A stretch of 64,000 bases of DNA from Lactococcus hircilactis (GCF_009601015.1 NZ_WITJ01000007.1:62001-126000), one strand, 5' to 3'; counted from the first letter of the stretch, positions 18,945 to 27,283 are shown. A program made the numbers and translations. Notes: generated by a model from the letters alone, not told the origin.

Positions 18945-19528
18945 TGATGAAAAATCAAAAGAATCGAATGATTCCATTAACAACCAAAAATAAGGTTATT
19001 TATTTCATTGGAGAGCAAGACCATAAAATTTATAAAGGAGAATATCAAAATAAGTTTATTGCGACTCTTGTAACAACATCGCCAACAATCATTAGTCCTA
19101 TTACTAGCCTGTCAGGGGTTTTACTCCAAAATTCGACTCGGACTTCGATATTAATTAACCTTTTAATAACAATAGCAATATTGGTTATCTCTGTTCTAGC
19201 AGGAGTGCTGGCAAATTTCCTTTCAAGTAAAATTAAATATAATTATTCCTTAACAGCCGTAAATTTAAAGCTTAAATATTCTTTACTCAAGCGTGCGCAA
19301 TTTTCATATCGAGTAATTGTTATTTTAATTATAATTTGGCTAATAGTAACGCTTTTTACGGGCTATCTTTTTATCGAAAGTTCGAATTTACAATTACTAA
19401 TCATATATGCTGTTGTAGTTTTTGCTATTCCGGTTTTAATTTCTGGTTTTAATATCATTAAAGATAGAAATTGTATCGCAAAAGTTGTATTGAAAGAGTT
19501 ATATTTTGGAGGAAAAGAGTTTAGATGA
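18944..19528 (+). CDS. Four-helix membrane protein, predicted immunity protein 1
   Basis: About 194 residues. A short cytoplasmic N-terminus with the pattern VIYFIGEQDHKIYKGE is followed by two hydrophobic pairs (about residues 35-90 and 120-180). The start ATG overlaps the stop codon of the surface protein gene (TGATG-type junction), the usual arrangement for a toxin and its immunity gene. Weakly similar in layout to the membrane proteins at 20471, 21099, 21898, 22500 and 23182. No named family was recognised. Confidence 0.65.
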   Translation: MMKNQKNRMIPLTTKNKVIYFIGEQDHKIYKGEYQNKFIATLVTTSPTIISPITSLSGVLLQNSTRTSILINLLITIAILVISVLAGVLANFLSSKIKYNYSLTAVNLKLKYSLLKRAQFSYRVIVILIIIWLIVTLFTGYLFIESSNLQLLIIYAVVVFAIPVLISGFNIIKDRNCIAKVVLKELYFGGKEFR

Positions 19529-20467
19529 TTAAGCAATTTTCCTCATTATCAATACGGTTGGCAAAATCAAAAGACGGCTGGGAACACAATCACTGTCGGC
19601 GATTATTATCATATCCAAAGTACCGTCATCTATGATTATTATGGCACAGACGGCGTTTACCTCGGACAAGAATCAACCACAGGGCTTTATGGGCATGCTT
19701 ATTCGGTCAATGTCCCTTACAACTTTGGCAATTACTATATCGAAGGAAGTACCAAACGATCGGGATTTTATCCAAAACATGATGAAACGCTAAACGTTTA
19801 CTACAAATATGTTCCACCGATGGTGTATTACAACACGAGCAATCCTTATGCGACGACTTATTATGCCAATGGTTATGAGTATGTACCAAATTACATTGCG
19901 CCTGTTTATTATGCGCCAACTTATGATGATTATGGTTATGACGGAGGATATTCTTATTCTAGTGGTTATGGTTATTCGTCAGGAGGGTATAGTAATTCTA
20001 GCGGTGCTTACTATCCAAATTATGTACCACAATCTGCTTATTATTCTAAAGAAGCTCAGCTTGTAGCAGAAGAAGGTGGAAATAATTCATCAAAAGTAAA
20101 TTATTCCACAGATAAAGAAGATAATTCACTTTTGAATTTTGGAGAAAGTGTTTGGTCTTCTAGTTTGGGAGAAAGCCTGAAAAATATGACACGATTTGCT
20201 CCTTGGCAAATAAGTAGTTTTGTGGACTATGGGACACAGATTGTATCGGGAGAGAATGCAAATGATGCTCTAAATAAAACGGCTGTCCATGCAGGACTGA
20301 GTGCGGTGGGAGATGTAGCAGGTGGATATGTTGCAGAAGAAATTGGAGGAATGCTTGGGACTGCTCTTGCTCCTGGAGTTGGTACAATTATTGGTATTGG
20401 AATAGGCGCGGCTCTTGGTGTTGGTTTTGATTTTATTTACGATAAAATTAAAAAAAGAAGAAGGTAG
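19529..20467 (+). pseudogene. Headless stalk plus alternative glycine-zipper tip (silent/orphan toxin cassette)
   Basis: Directly after the stop codon of the preceding gene, the same frame reads FPHYQYGWQN and then a near-identical copy of the MucBP stalk and Tyr/Asn linker of the full-length surface gene, with no signal peptide, no start codon until ATG 19820 and no ribosome site there. After the linker it diverges into a new tip ending KTAVHAGLSAVGDVAGG, then a glycine-zipper-like region (GGMLGTALAPGVGTIIGIGIG, split here only for length) and a basic tail IKKRRR. Both tips share KTAVH-x-G. Glycine-zipper helices are typical of pore-forming effectors. Expression would need recombination with the full gene. 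Confidence 0.75.
19580..19905 (+). repeat. 326-bp direct repeat, copy in the headless cassette
   Basis: Ungapped partner of 18105-18430; homologous exchange here would place the second tip on the secreted stalk and delete the first tip and its neighbour gene. Confidence 0.9.
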
Positions 20468-20470
20468 ATA

Positions 20471-21118
20471 ATGGTAGATATAGAAAAGAAAAGTTCTATT
20501 TTTGATTCTCATAAACAATTTTTATATGAAGATGTTGGGCAGAGATATTATATTGATACACAGACCTTTCAGCTTTTTTATATAAAAGATGAGATTAATA
20601 AATCTTCTTCGAATCAGAAGCAAAATTTTGCTCAATTTTCAGGGTTTCTAGCAACTGTTCTTGGAATGTTAGCACAATCAATTATTTCTTCACCAACTTA
20701 TCTGGTAAAAATATCTTTAGTTTTAGGAATGGTTATTTTAACAGTTCTTATCACTTCTCTTTTATATTTTGTTGAGAGAATATTTAATTATCCAAGATTT
20801 AAAGACTTGGATAGAGGATTAAAAGCTTGGAAATATAAAGCAATTGTGTTAGCACCCGAAAAAAGGTTGAGGATACTTAGGGAAGTGAAAAAGCATATCA
20901 GGAGAGTTATATTAATCTGTTTGTTTTTCTTAATCTTAACTCCAATATTTGGAGGGCTATATGTTACAACTTCAGAACCCAGACTGTTTATTATATATGG
21001 TATTGTATTTTTTCTGTTCACTTTACTCTTTCCATATTTAATTTTGGCAATTAAAAAAGCAAGGATTGTTGATATATGGGAGAAAAAAACAAGAGAAAAT
21101 GGTAATGGAAAAATCTAA
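20471..21118 (+). CDS. Four-helix membrane protein, predicted immunity protein 2
   Basis: A 215-residue protein starting three bases after the orphan tip, with an AAGAAGGTAG ribosome site. N-terminal pattern YYIDTQTFQLFYIKDE, then two hydrophobic pairs (about 60-100 and 140-200). Its position directly behind the glycine-zipper tip suggests it protects against that tip. Base composition is more AT-rich than the housekeeping genes around the island. Confidence 0.65.
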   Translation: MVDIEKKSSIFDSHKQFLYEDVGQRYYIDTQTFQLFYIKDEINKSSSNQKQNFAQFSGFLATVLGMLAQSIISSPTYLVKISLVLGMVILTVLITSLLYFVERIFNYPRFKDLDRGLKAWKYKAIVLAPEKRLRILREVKKHIRRVILICLFFLILTPIFGGLYVTTSEPRLFIIYGIVFFLFTLLFPYLILAIKKARIVDIWEKKTRENGNGKI

Positions 21119-21674
21119 AATAATTTTCCTCCGTACTGAAGATATGGTTAATTATTATATCAATATAGAAAATTATCAGTTATATACTCGTTCTTCACCT
21201 AATAGCAAATCAATTGCTGGAGTACAGCTTGTTTCATTTTCTGGAGCTATTGCGACAATCTTGGGAATTGTATCCAAAGGAAATAATTTTTTTGAAAACG
21301 TAAGAAATAATCTAATAATTCTCGTCGTTATGTGGGGAATTGTGCTGCTAGTGTCTATACTATTGTCAATCTTAATGCTAAGGGAAAGAAAAAGGCTAAA
21401 TAGAAGAGAGAATTTAGTTTTAAAAAAGAAAAACATAGAGGACAAAGCTTTATTGAATAGAAGTTATAAAGCCAACTATGTATTGTCTATCGCATTTCTT
21501 GGTCCTGTCGGAATGATTGTAGGTTCTTTCTATTTTGTAAAAAATGCTAATATGTTATTCTTTGTTTGCATGGTAGTTGCAACGATGCTCAGTTCACTCA
21601 CAAGTACTTTTGCTTTGAGCATTCCCAAACGTTATAAATTATTAAGAAAATTAAAAAAAACGGGAATGTTTTAA
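21099..21674 (+). CDS. Four-helix membrane protein, predicted immunity protein 3
   Basis: About 191 residues from ATG 21099 (ATG 21105 is equally possible). It overlaps the end of the previous gene. N-terminal pattern VNYYINIENYQLYTRSSP resembles the preceding protein, then FSGAIATILGIV, again close to the FSGFLATVLGML of protein 2, and two hydrophobic pairs. Proteins 2 and 3 look like the closest paralogues in the cluster. No toxin tip lies before it. Confidence 0.6.
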   Translation: MVMEKSKIIFLRTEDMVNYYINIENYQLYTRSSPNSKSIAGVQLVSFSGAIATILGIVSKGNNFFENVRNNLIILVVMWGIVLLVSILLSILMLRERKRLNRRENLVLKKKNIEDKALLNRSYKANYVLSIAFLGPVGMIVGSFYFVKNANMLFFVCMVVATMLSSLTSTFALSIPKRYKLLRKLKKTGMF

Positions 21675-21897
21675 AAGATTAGTATTTCGGTATGGGCTGA
21701 AAATAGAAAAACAGTATTTGTGTATATTGGTATATGTAAAGAAAGATAGGGGGAAAGGATTCAAAGATTGATTTAAAGTATTTTTTAAATAGATGGTTCA
21801 AACGGAGAAAATGGTAATGAAAAATTCCAAAATCATATTTCTATGGATATGATTATCTTTATGACCACCGCAGAAAACGGAAGTGAGGTGTCGAAAG
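21675..21897 (+). other. Mosaic remnant: immunity-gene start and toxin-tail fragment
   Basis: Non-coding stretch that contains GAGAAAATGGTAATG, matching the start region of the gene at 21099, followed by a short frame YGYDYLYDHRRKRK and stop. That tail resembles the ends of the toxin tips (FIYDKIKKRRR at 20467; WLYDHRKGKK at 23185). It looks like debris of a deleted tip/immunity pair. Confidence 0.5.
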
Positions 21898-22491
21898 ATG
21901 ATTATCAATTTTTATACTAATGAAGAATCTTGTTACGGTTTTGAAAATAAAACACAAATGGTATTTGTGAGAAAAAATGAAGTCACTAGTGAAGGAAATC
22001 AAAAAATGGCTTGGTCAATAATTGGAGGTGGTTCCTTACTGTCACCATTTTTGATAGATTTTTCCTTATACTTGAATCATTTCTCAAATGAAATGAATAT
22101 TTTATTGTGGCTATTGTTATCTTCCCTAGGGCTTTGCCTAATTGCCTTTTTAATATCTTATGTTTTTATTTTAATAACGGATAGGCAAAATGAAAACTTA
22201 TTTAAAGTTAGTGGACAAAAGTGTGCCTTATCCCAGAAAGAGTGGATGAGTATTGAAAAATATGAGAGTTCAAATCGTCTAAGATTAACTATGATTTGGG
22301 GAGGTATTGTTTTATTTATGTCAATACTTTTGCCGTTGGGAAATTTCTATCTTACTCACAATGATGGGCTCATTTTTGCTCTAATACAAACTTTGATTTT
22401 TGGTGTAGCCATATGTTTTCTTTTACTTTACATAAATCGTAGAGCGACTAAGAATAGAAAAAAAGTCTTAATATTGCATAGGGGGACTTGA
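21898..22491 (+). CDS. Four-helix membrane protein, predicted immunity protein 4
   Basis: About 197 residues from ATG 21898, preceded by GAGGTG; an in-frame GTG at 21883 is an alternative. N-terminus YTNEESCYGFENKTQMVFVRKNE, then hydrophobic segments at about 40-95 and 135-185. It follows a toxin-tail remnant. Same size and layout as its neighbours; no family recognised. Confidence 0.55.
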   Translation: MIINFYTNEESCYGFENKTQMVFVRKNEVTSEGNQKMAWSIIGGGSLLSPFLIDFSLYLNHFSNEMNILLWLLLSSLGLCLIAFLISYVFILITDRQNENLFKVSGQKCALSQKEWMSIEKYESSNRLRLTMIWGGIVLFMSILLPLGNFYLTHNDGLIFALIQTLIFGVAICFLLLYINRRATKNRKKVLILHRGT

Positions 22492-22499
22492 TTAACAAT

Positions 22500-23141
22500 A
22501 TGATAAATCAAAGAAAAAGAAGAAATAGCAATACCTATAAGTTTATTTTTCCAATTTTGAAAGTTCCTAGTTCTTTTTACTATATTGAGGGAGAAACTAA
22601 AAAACTATATAAAAAAAATAAAAATCAAGAACAATTGAATGAAGATGATGAATTATATAGTCTTAATCCATTATCAATTGGAGGGGCTTCTAAGGCTTCA
22701 AATAATGTAATGTTACTAGCCCTTATTCCTTTATCTATTCCATTTTTTTCAGAGAAAGTTGTTGAAAGAGAGTTAAAGTTGCTCAATCTGTTTTTGGTTT
22801 TTGTTATAGTTTTGTGTATGCTCCTTTTTTGGTATTTAAATATTTTGTATTTTGAATATAAAACAGTAAAATCTTTTGAAAAAAATACAATGAAAAAAGT
22901 TCCTGTTGATGAAGGAGAAAAAAGAAATATGAAGAAGAATTTGTTAAGAACGCGCCTTGTTTTTCTTATTATCTCTATTTTATCTTTAGTTCTGGCAGTA
23001 TATATAGGGGTTAGATTTTTCCTTTTTTCTGATATTAAGTATTTGTGGATTTTCGGATTTGTAACGTTTTTTGGTACATTCTTTATTTCTGAGTACATAT
23101 CAATAAAAAGAAATTTAAAAATATTGGACAGTTGTTTTTAA
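22500..23141 (+). CDS. Four-helix membrane protein, predicted immunity protein 5
   Basis: About 213 residues. ATG 22500 is chosen over TTG 22488, which overlaps the previous stop but is only three bases from AGGGGG; the choice is uncertain. It shows the cluster pattern SFYYIEGETKKLYKKN near the N-terminus, then two hydrophobic pairs. Very AT-rich. Confidence 0.55.
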   Translation: MINQRKRRNSNTYKFIFPILKVPSSFYYIEGETKKLYKKNKNQEQLNEDDELYSLNPLSIGGASKASNNVMLLALIPLSIPFFSEKVVERELKLLNLFLVFVIVLCMLLFWYLNILYFEYKTVKSFEKNTMKKVPVDEGEKRNMKKNLLRTRLVFLIISILSLVLAVYIGVRFFLFSDIKYLWIFGFVTFFGTFFISEYISIKRNLKILDSCF

Positions 23142-23185
23142 TGGTATGTGACTGGTTATACGACCATAGAAAGGGGAAAAAATGA
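23141..23185 (+). other. Toxin-tail remnant overlapping the next immunity gene
   Basis: A 14-codon frame, MVCDWLYDHRKGKK and stop, whose TGA overlaps the ATG of the following gene (ATGA). It resembles the tails at 21886 and 20467 and probably is the last piece of a lost toxin tip. Confidence 0.5.
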
Positions 23186-23781
23186 AATCGATATATTCCG
23201 ATAAAGTTATAGTTGATATTGGTGGAAACGTGGATAACAGATATGGCTATAACTTTAAAAACAAAGAGTTGTTTATAAAGAGTAATAAAAAAGCGACAGG
23301 TATGGGCATGCTCCCTATTTTCGTAATATCTGGTGCATTTCCAGCATCTGCAATGAATTTTGCAGAACATCATTCTATCACTATTTCTCCCATAAAATGG
23401 GTAATTTTGACGACGATTGTTTGTTTCGTTTTATCTTTTGTAGTAGCGAGAATTTTATTATTTCTTTCAGAAAACTTTTTTAATTACAGAAACTTTGAAA
23501 AATTAGAAGATCCTAAAAAAATAGAAAAACTCTATCAAATACAGGCGACTAAAGCGGGGGAAATCGTTATGATTGTTCTTGCTGTGATTTGTGCAAGTGT
23601 AGGATTTGCTATTGCTGGTTTTTATATTAACTCAGGAGATCTGGGGATTTGGTTAATTTATATTACCATTTTAATTGCTATCAATATGCTTGTATATACC
23701 TACTTGTTTTATTTCAGGAGGGCAAGAAAATTTAGAACTTTAGTGCTCATAGAATTAAAAAAAAAGGAAATTGAAAAATGA
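23182..23781 (+). CDS. Four-helix membrane protein, predicted immunity protein 6
   Basis: A 199-residue protein with N-terminal pattern YGYNFKNKELFIKSNKK and hydrophobic segments at about 36-55, 66-95, 118-145 and 152-180. A good AAAGGGG ribosome site lies inside the toxin-tail remnant. It overlaps the start of the final island gene by four bases. Confidence 0.6.
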   Translation: MKSIYSDKVIVDIGGNVDNRYGYNFKNKELFIKSNKKATGMGMLPIFVISGAFPASAMNFAEHHSITISPIKWVILTTIVCFVLSFVVARILLFLSENFFNYRNFEKLEDPKKIEKLYQIQATKAGEIVMIVLAVICASVGFAIAGFYINSGDLGIWLIYITILIAINMLVYTYLFYFRRARKFRTLVLIELKKKEIEK

Positions 23782-24227
23782 AAGAAGAGATTGACGAAAA
23801 GAAACAAGAAGAAGTGATTCAAAAAGCATATAAATATAATATCTTTCTTGGAATTTGGATTATCGCTGTATCCATCATTTTTTTGCTACAAGTTACGAAA
23901 ATAATAACAGACTCATATCTAGCTTGGGGGTTTGGTTTACTTATCCTGATTTATGCGATTGTGCTTCATGTTCAGAATCATAAATTAAGAATAAAAAGTA
24001 TTGCTTCAATTTTAGTTTATAGTCTCAATGTTTTGAGCGTGATTGGTGCTGTCTTGATTATTTTAGCCAATCAGGCACATAATCTTTTAGAGTTAGAGAT
24101 AGGATTATTATTAGGGTTTTTGACGCTTATCATACAAGTTATAGCTGCTGTTTTTGCACTCTTGGCAGCGAGAAAATTGAAAAAACGCTATCCTGATCTC
24201 ATTGAGCGTAAACGTAAAAAATTCTAA
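23778..24227 (+). CDS. Four-helix membrane protein whose last residues come from the rpsU tail
   Basis: A 149-residue membrane protein with four hydrophobic segments (about 22-40, 48-64, 74-95, 104-130) and a basic end. Its last seven residues, RKRKKF preceded by E, are encoded by the duplicated rpsU 3' end in the same frame as in rpsU, so the gene is a fusion created at the island boundary or evolved to read through it. It overlaps the previous gene (ATGA-type), so it belongs to the immunity-like operon. It differs in layout from the ~200-aa paralogues. Confidence 0.6.
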   Translation: MKEEIDEKKQEEVIQKAYKYNIFLGIWIIAVSIIFLLQVTKIITDSYLAWGFGLLILIYAIVLHVQNHKLRIKSIASILVYSLNVLSVIGAVLIILANQAHNLLELEIGLLLGFLTLIIQVIAAVFALLAARKLKKRYPDLIERKRKKF

Positions 24228-24266
24228 TTGAAATTTCAAGCACTGACACAGTTCAGTGCTTTTTTT
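24207..24266 (+). repeat. Right copy of rpsU-tail direct repeat (island boundary)
   Basis: Copy of 16335-16393 including the RKRKKF codons, stop and terminator (24241-24266, CACTGA/TCAGTG hairpin with T-run). Differences are a T to C change before the hairpin and one in the T-run start. Confidence 0.85.
24241..24266 (+). terminator. Terminator of the island, duplicated from rpsU
   Basis: CACTGA, six-base loop, TCAGTG, T-run; same hairpin as at 16369. Confidence 0.88.
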
Positions 24267-24337
24267 GAGCTGAGGGTTGTTCGTGTCAGCGATTACATGA
24301 AGATTCTTAATTTTTAAAACCAAAAATCTAAAATTTG

Positions 24338-24346
24338 TGATATAAT
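24338..24346 (+). promoter_or_regulatory. Extended -10 promoter of pgk
   Basis: TGaTATAAT, hexamer 24341-24346, 35 bases before the pgk start codon. Confidence 0.7.
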
Positions 24347-24380
24347 TAGCTTATCAAAAATAAATAGGAGAATTTTTCAA

Positions 24381-25577
24381 ATGGCAAAATTGACTGTTAA
24401 AGACGTTGAACTTGCAGGTAAAAAAGTACTTGTTCGTGTTGACTTTAATGTTCCAATCAAAGATGGTGTGATTACTAATGATAATCGGATCACTGCTGCA
24501 CTTCCAACAATCAAATATATCCTTGAACACAAGGGTCGTGCAATTCTTTTTTCTCACCTCGGACGTGTGAAAGAAGAGGCTGATAAAGCAAGTAAAACAC
24601 TTGCTCCTGTTGCTGCAGCACTTGCAGCAAAACTCGGTCAAGAAGTAACTTTTGTTCCTGTTACTCGTGGAGCTGAACTTGAAAAAGCAATTGCTGAACT
24701 TAAAGATGGCGAGATCTTGCTTGTTGAAAACACTCGTTTTGAAGACATCGACGGTAAGAAAGAATCTAAAAATGATCCTGAACTCGGTAAATACTGGGCT
24801 TCACTTGGAGATGGAATCTTTGTTAATGACGCATTTGGTACAGCTCACCGTGCTCACGCATCAAACGTTGGAATCTCTGCAAATGTTGAAAAAGCAGTGG
24901 CTGGATTCTTGTTGGAAAATGAAATTGCTTATATCCAAGAAGCTGTTGAAGCTCCTGAACGTCCATTTGTCGCTATTCTTGGGGGATCAAAAGTTTCAGA
25001 CAAGATCGGTGTGATTGAAAATCTTCTTTCAAAAGCTGATAAAGTAATCATCGGTGGCGGAATGGCTTATACTTTCCTTAAAGCACAAGGTTACGAAATC
25101 GGAACGTCACTTGTTGAAGATGACAAGCTTGACCTTGCTAAAGCATTGCTTGAAAAAGCTGATGGTAAACTCATCTTGCCGATTGACCACAAGGTAGCAA
25201 ATGCTTTTGCAGGATATACTGAAGTGAAAGAAACTGCTGACCAAAATATCCCTGCAGGATTCATGGGACTTGACGTAGCAAGCAAAACAATCGCTGATTA
25301 CTCTACTCAACTTGCTGGCAGCAAGACAGTTGTTTGGAATGGCCCAGTTGGTGTGTTTGAAAACCCAGACTTCCAAGCAGGAACGATCGGACTTATGGAA
25401 GCAATCGTGAAACAACCAGGTGTCAAATCAATCATCGGTGGTGGAGATTCTGCTGCTGCTGCGATTAATCTTGGTTACGCAGACAAATTCTCATGGATTT
25501 CAACTGGTGGTGGAGCTTCAATGGAACTTCTTGAAGGAAAAGTACTTCCAGGCCTTGCCGCTTTGACTGATAAATAA
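24381..25577 (+). CDS. pgk: Phosphoglycerate kinase
   Basis: Glycolytic enzyme making ATP from 1,3-bisphosphoglycerate. The 398-residue protein is full length: [11 protein letters not shown] near residue 18, [50 protein letters not shown] and GGGDSAAAA at the nucleotide site. Codon use is the highly biased type of strongly expressed genes, unlike the AT-rich island on its left. AGGAG ribosome site and hairpin terminator are present; probably monocistronic. Confidence 0.98.
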   Translation: MAKLTVKDVELAGKKVLVRVDFNVPIKDGVITNDNRITAALPTIKYILEHKGRAILFSHLGRVKEEADKASKTLAPVAAALAAKLGQEVTFVPVTRGAELEKAIAELKDGEILLVENTRFEDIDGKKESKNDPELGKYWASLGDGIFVNDAFGTAHRAHASNVGISANVEKAVAGFLLENEIAYIQEAVEAPERPFVAILGGSKVSDKIGVIENLLSKADKVIIGGGMAYTFLKAQGYEIGTSLVEDDKLDLAKALLEKADGKLILPIDHKVANAFAGYTEVKETADQNIPAGFMGLDVASKTIADYSTQLAGSKTVVWNGPVGVFENPDFQAGTIGLMEAIVKQPGVKSIIGGGDSAAAAINLGYADKFSWISTGGGASMELLEGKVLPGLAALTDK

Positions 25578-25595
25578 TCTAAAAGCTAATAAATA

Positions 25596-25629
25596 AAAAG
25601 AGTTTGACTTTTTAAATCAAGCTCTTTTT
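25596..25629 (+). terminator. pgk terminator
   Basis: AAAGAG-T-TTGA stem pairing with TCAA-G-CTCTTT, followed by T-run. Confidence 0.85.
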
Positions 25630-25636
25630 GTATCTG

Positions 25637-25656
25637 TGCTATAATTTGATTATATG
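25637..25656 (+). promoter_or_regulatory. Extended -10 close to dhaQ start codon (leaderless candidate 2)
   Basis: TGcTATAAT ends at 25645, eight bases before ATG 25654; no Shine-Dalgarno. Confidence 0.6.
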
Positions 25657-26640
25657 AAATTCTATACTTCAACAAATGAAATTCCAGAAGAAATGTTAAA
25701 AGGGATTGGTTTGACTTACCCTCAGTTGACTTATCTACCAGAAACTGGAATTCTCTATAATAATACATATAATAAAAAAACAGTTCCAATTATTTCAGGT
25801 GGAGGAAGTGGTCATGAACCGGCCCATGTAGGTTACGTTGGCTCTGGAATGCTTGCTGCAGCTGTAACTGGCCCTCTATTTGTACCTCCAAAAGCTAAAA
25901 ATATTTTAAAAGCCATTCGCCAAGTTAACTCAGGTAAAGGCGTTTTTGTGATTATCAAAAATTTTGAAGCTGACTTAAAGGAATTTAATGAGGCAATAAA
26001 AGAAGCGAGAAATGAAGGAATTGATGTAAGATATATTGTCAGTCATGATGATATTTCGGTGAATGCTTATAATTTTCATAAAAGACATCGTGGGGTTGCT
26101 GGAACAATTTTACTTCATAAAATTCTCGGTGCTTTTGCAAAAGAAGGCGGAAGAATTGATGAAATTGAACAATTGGCTCTGTCACTTTCCCCAGAAATTT
26201 ATACTTTAGGTGTTGCCTTAGCACCTGTTCATTTTCCTCATCAAAAGACTTCATTTGTTCTAGCTGAAGATGAAGTTTCTTTTGGAATTGGAATACACGG
26301 AGAACCCGGTTATCGTGTTGAAAAATTTGAAGACTCAGAGCGTATTGCCGTAGAGTTGGTAAATAAGTTAAAAGCAGAAATTAACTGGCAAAAAAAAGCA
26401 AATAAAAATTATATTTTGCTTGTAAATGGTTTGGGTTCAACAACATTAATGGAACTTTACAGTTTTCAATATGATGTGATGCGTCTTTTAGAACTTGAAG
26501 GCTTATCTATTAAGTTTTTCAAAGTTGGAAACTTAATGACAAGTTGTGATATGTCAGGAATTTCATTAACACTTTGTTCTGTTAAAGATCCTAAATGGTT
26601 GGACTATCTGAATGCTCCAACTGGTGCTTTCGCATGGTGA
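25654..26640 (+). CDS. dhaQ: DhaQ, DhaK-like coactivator of the dha regulon
   Basis: DhaQ is a DhaK paralogue that binds dihydroxyacetone and, with DhaS, activates dha transcription in Lactococcus lactis. The 328-residue protein has the DhaK-type GGGSGHEPAHVG loop and GIGIHGEPGYRVE, whose histidine would hold dihydroxyacetone. Assignment as DhaQ rather than a second kinase subunit rests on its place next to the convergent dhaS and on the separate dhaKLM operon. No terminator separates it from dhaS: the stop codons are back to back. Confidence 0.85.
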   Translation: MKFYTSTNEIPEEMLKGIGLTYPQLTYLPETGILYNNTYNKKTVPIISGGGSGHEPAHVGYVGSGMLAAAVTGPLFVPPKAKNILKAIRQVNSGKGVFVIIKNFEADLKEFNEAIKEARNEGIDVRYIVSHDDISVNAYNFHKRHRGVAGTILLHKILGAFAKEGGRIDEIEQLALSLSPEIYTLGVALAPVHFPHQKTSFVLAEDEVSFGIGIHGEPGYRVEKFEDSERIAVELVNKLKAEINWQKKANKNYILLVNGLGSTTLMELYSFQYDVMRLLELEGLSIKFFKVGNLMTSCDMSGISLTLCSVKDPKWLDYLNAPTGAFAW

Positions 26641-27183
26641 TCAGCTTTCAAAAATTTTAATTTGAGCAAGTAAAAGTTTTACAATCTGAGAATACAGCTT
26701 TTCTAAAGAATTTCCTCTGAGGATTGACTCTTTAGTTATTGCACAAATTGCTGCAGCATTATAACGACATATAAATGATTTTTCTAAGTCTGACCAATTA
26801 TAGTCAGACTTATTTTCTTCGTCAAAAAGCACCTTATCAAGCAAGTTTTCCCATTGAATCAGAAAAAAATGTTCAAAATTTTTATCAATAACAAATATTT
26901 TCTGATAAAAAATTTGATTTTCTTCTAAGTAACGTAATAAAAGTAAGAGTTCATTTTGCCAGCCATAATAATCTAGATTATCATTAATTAACTCAGCAAA
27001 ATCATTCTCAAAAATCCAAGATAAAAGCTCTTCTTGGTTCTGAAAATAATTATAAAAAGTTTGTCGTCTAATTTTTGCAGTTTGCATAATATCACTGACA
27101 GAAATCTGGTGATAAGCATTACTTTGCATCAGGTCTTTAAAAGCTTTAGCAATAATTTTTTGTGTAATGATTGATTTTTTCAT
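26641..27183 (-). CDS. dhaS: DhaS, TetR-family activator of dha genes
   Basis: A 180-residue TetR-type regulator. The N-terminal helix-turn-helix is ISVSDIMQTAKIRRQTFYNYFQNQEELLSW (written as its core, residues about 23-52); the C-terminal part binds the partner. In L. lactis DhaS acts with DhaQ. Its gene is divergent from dhaK, with an exact copy of the known DhaS palindrome between them (27199-27220). Confidence 0.88.
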   Translation of the reverse strand: MKKSIITQKIIAKAFKDLMQSNAYHQISVSDIMQTAKIRRQTFYNYFQNQEELLSWIFENDFAELINDNLDYYGWQNELLLLLRYLEENQIFYQKIFVIDKNFEHFFLIQWENLLDKVLFDEENKSDYNWSDLEKSFICRYNAAAICAITKESILRGNSLEKLYSQIVKLLLAQIKIFES

Positions 27184-27198
27184 ATTTTAAAAGAAAGC

Positions 27199-27220
27199 GG
27201 ACACATTTTGCGATTTGTCC
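27199..27220. promoter_or_regulatory. DhaS operator
   Basis: GGACACAT-N6-ATTTGTCC, identical to the palindrome described for DhaS in L. lactis. It lies 16 bases before the dhaS start on one side and upstream of the dhaK promoter on the other; TATACT and TATAAC at 27245-27259 are candidate -10 boxes for dhaK. Confidence 0.88.
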
Positions 27221-27283
27221 CTTATTTTTCTGGACTTTATATTTTATACTAAGTATAACATAAGAAACTCAGGAGGATGAGCG

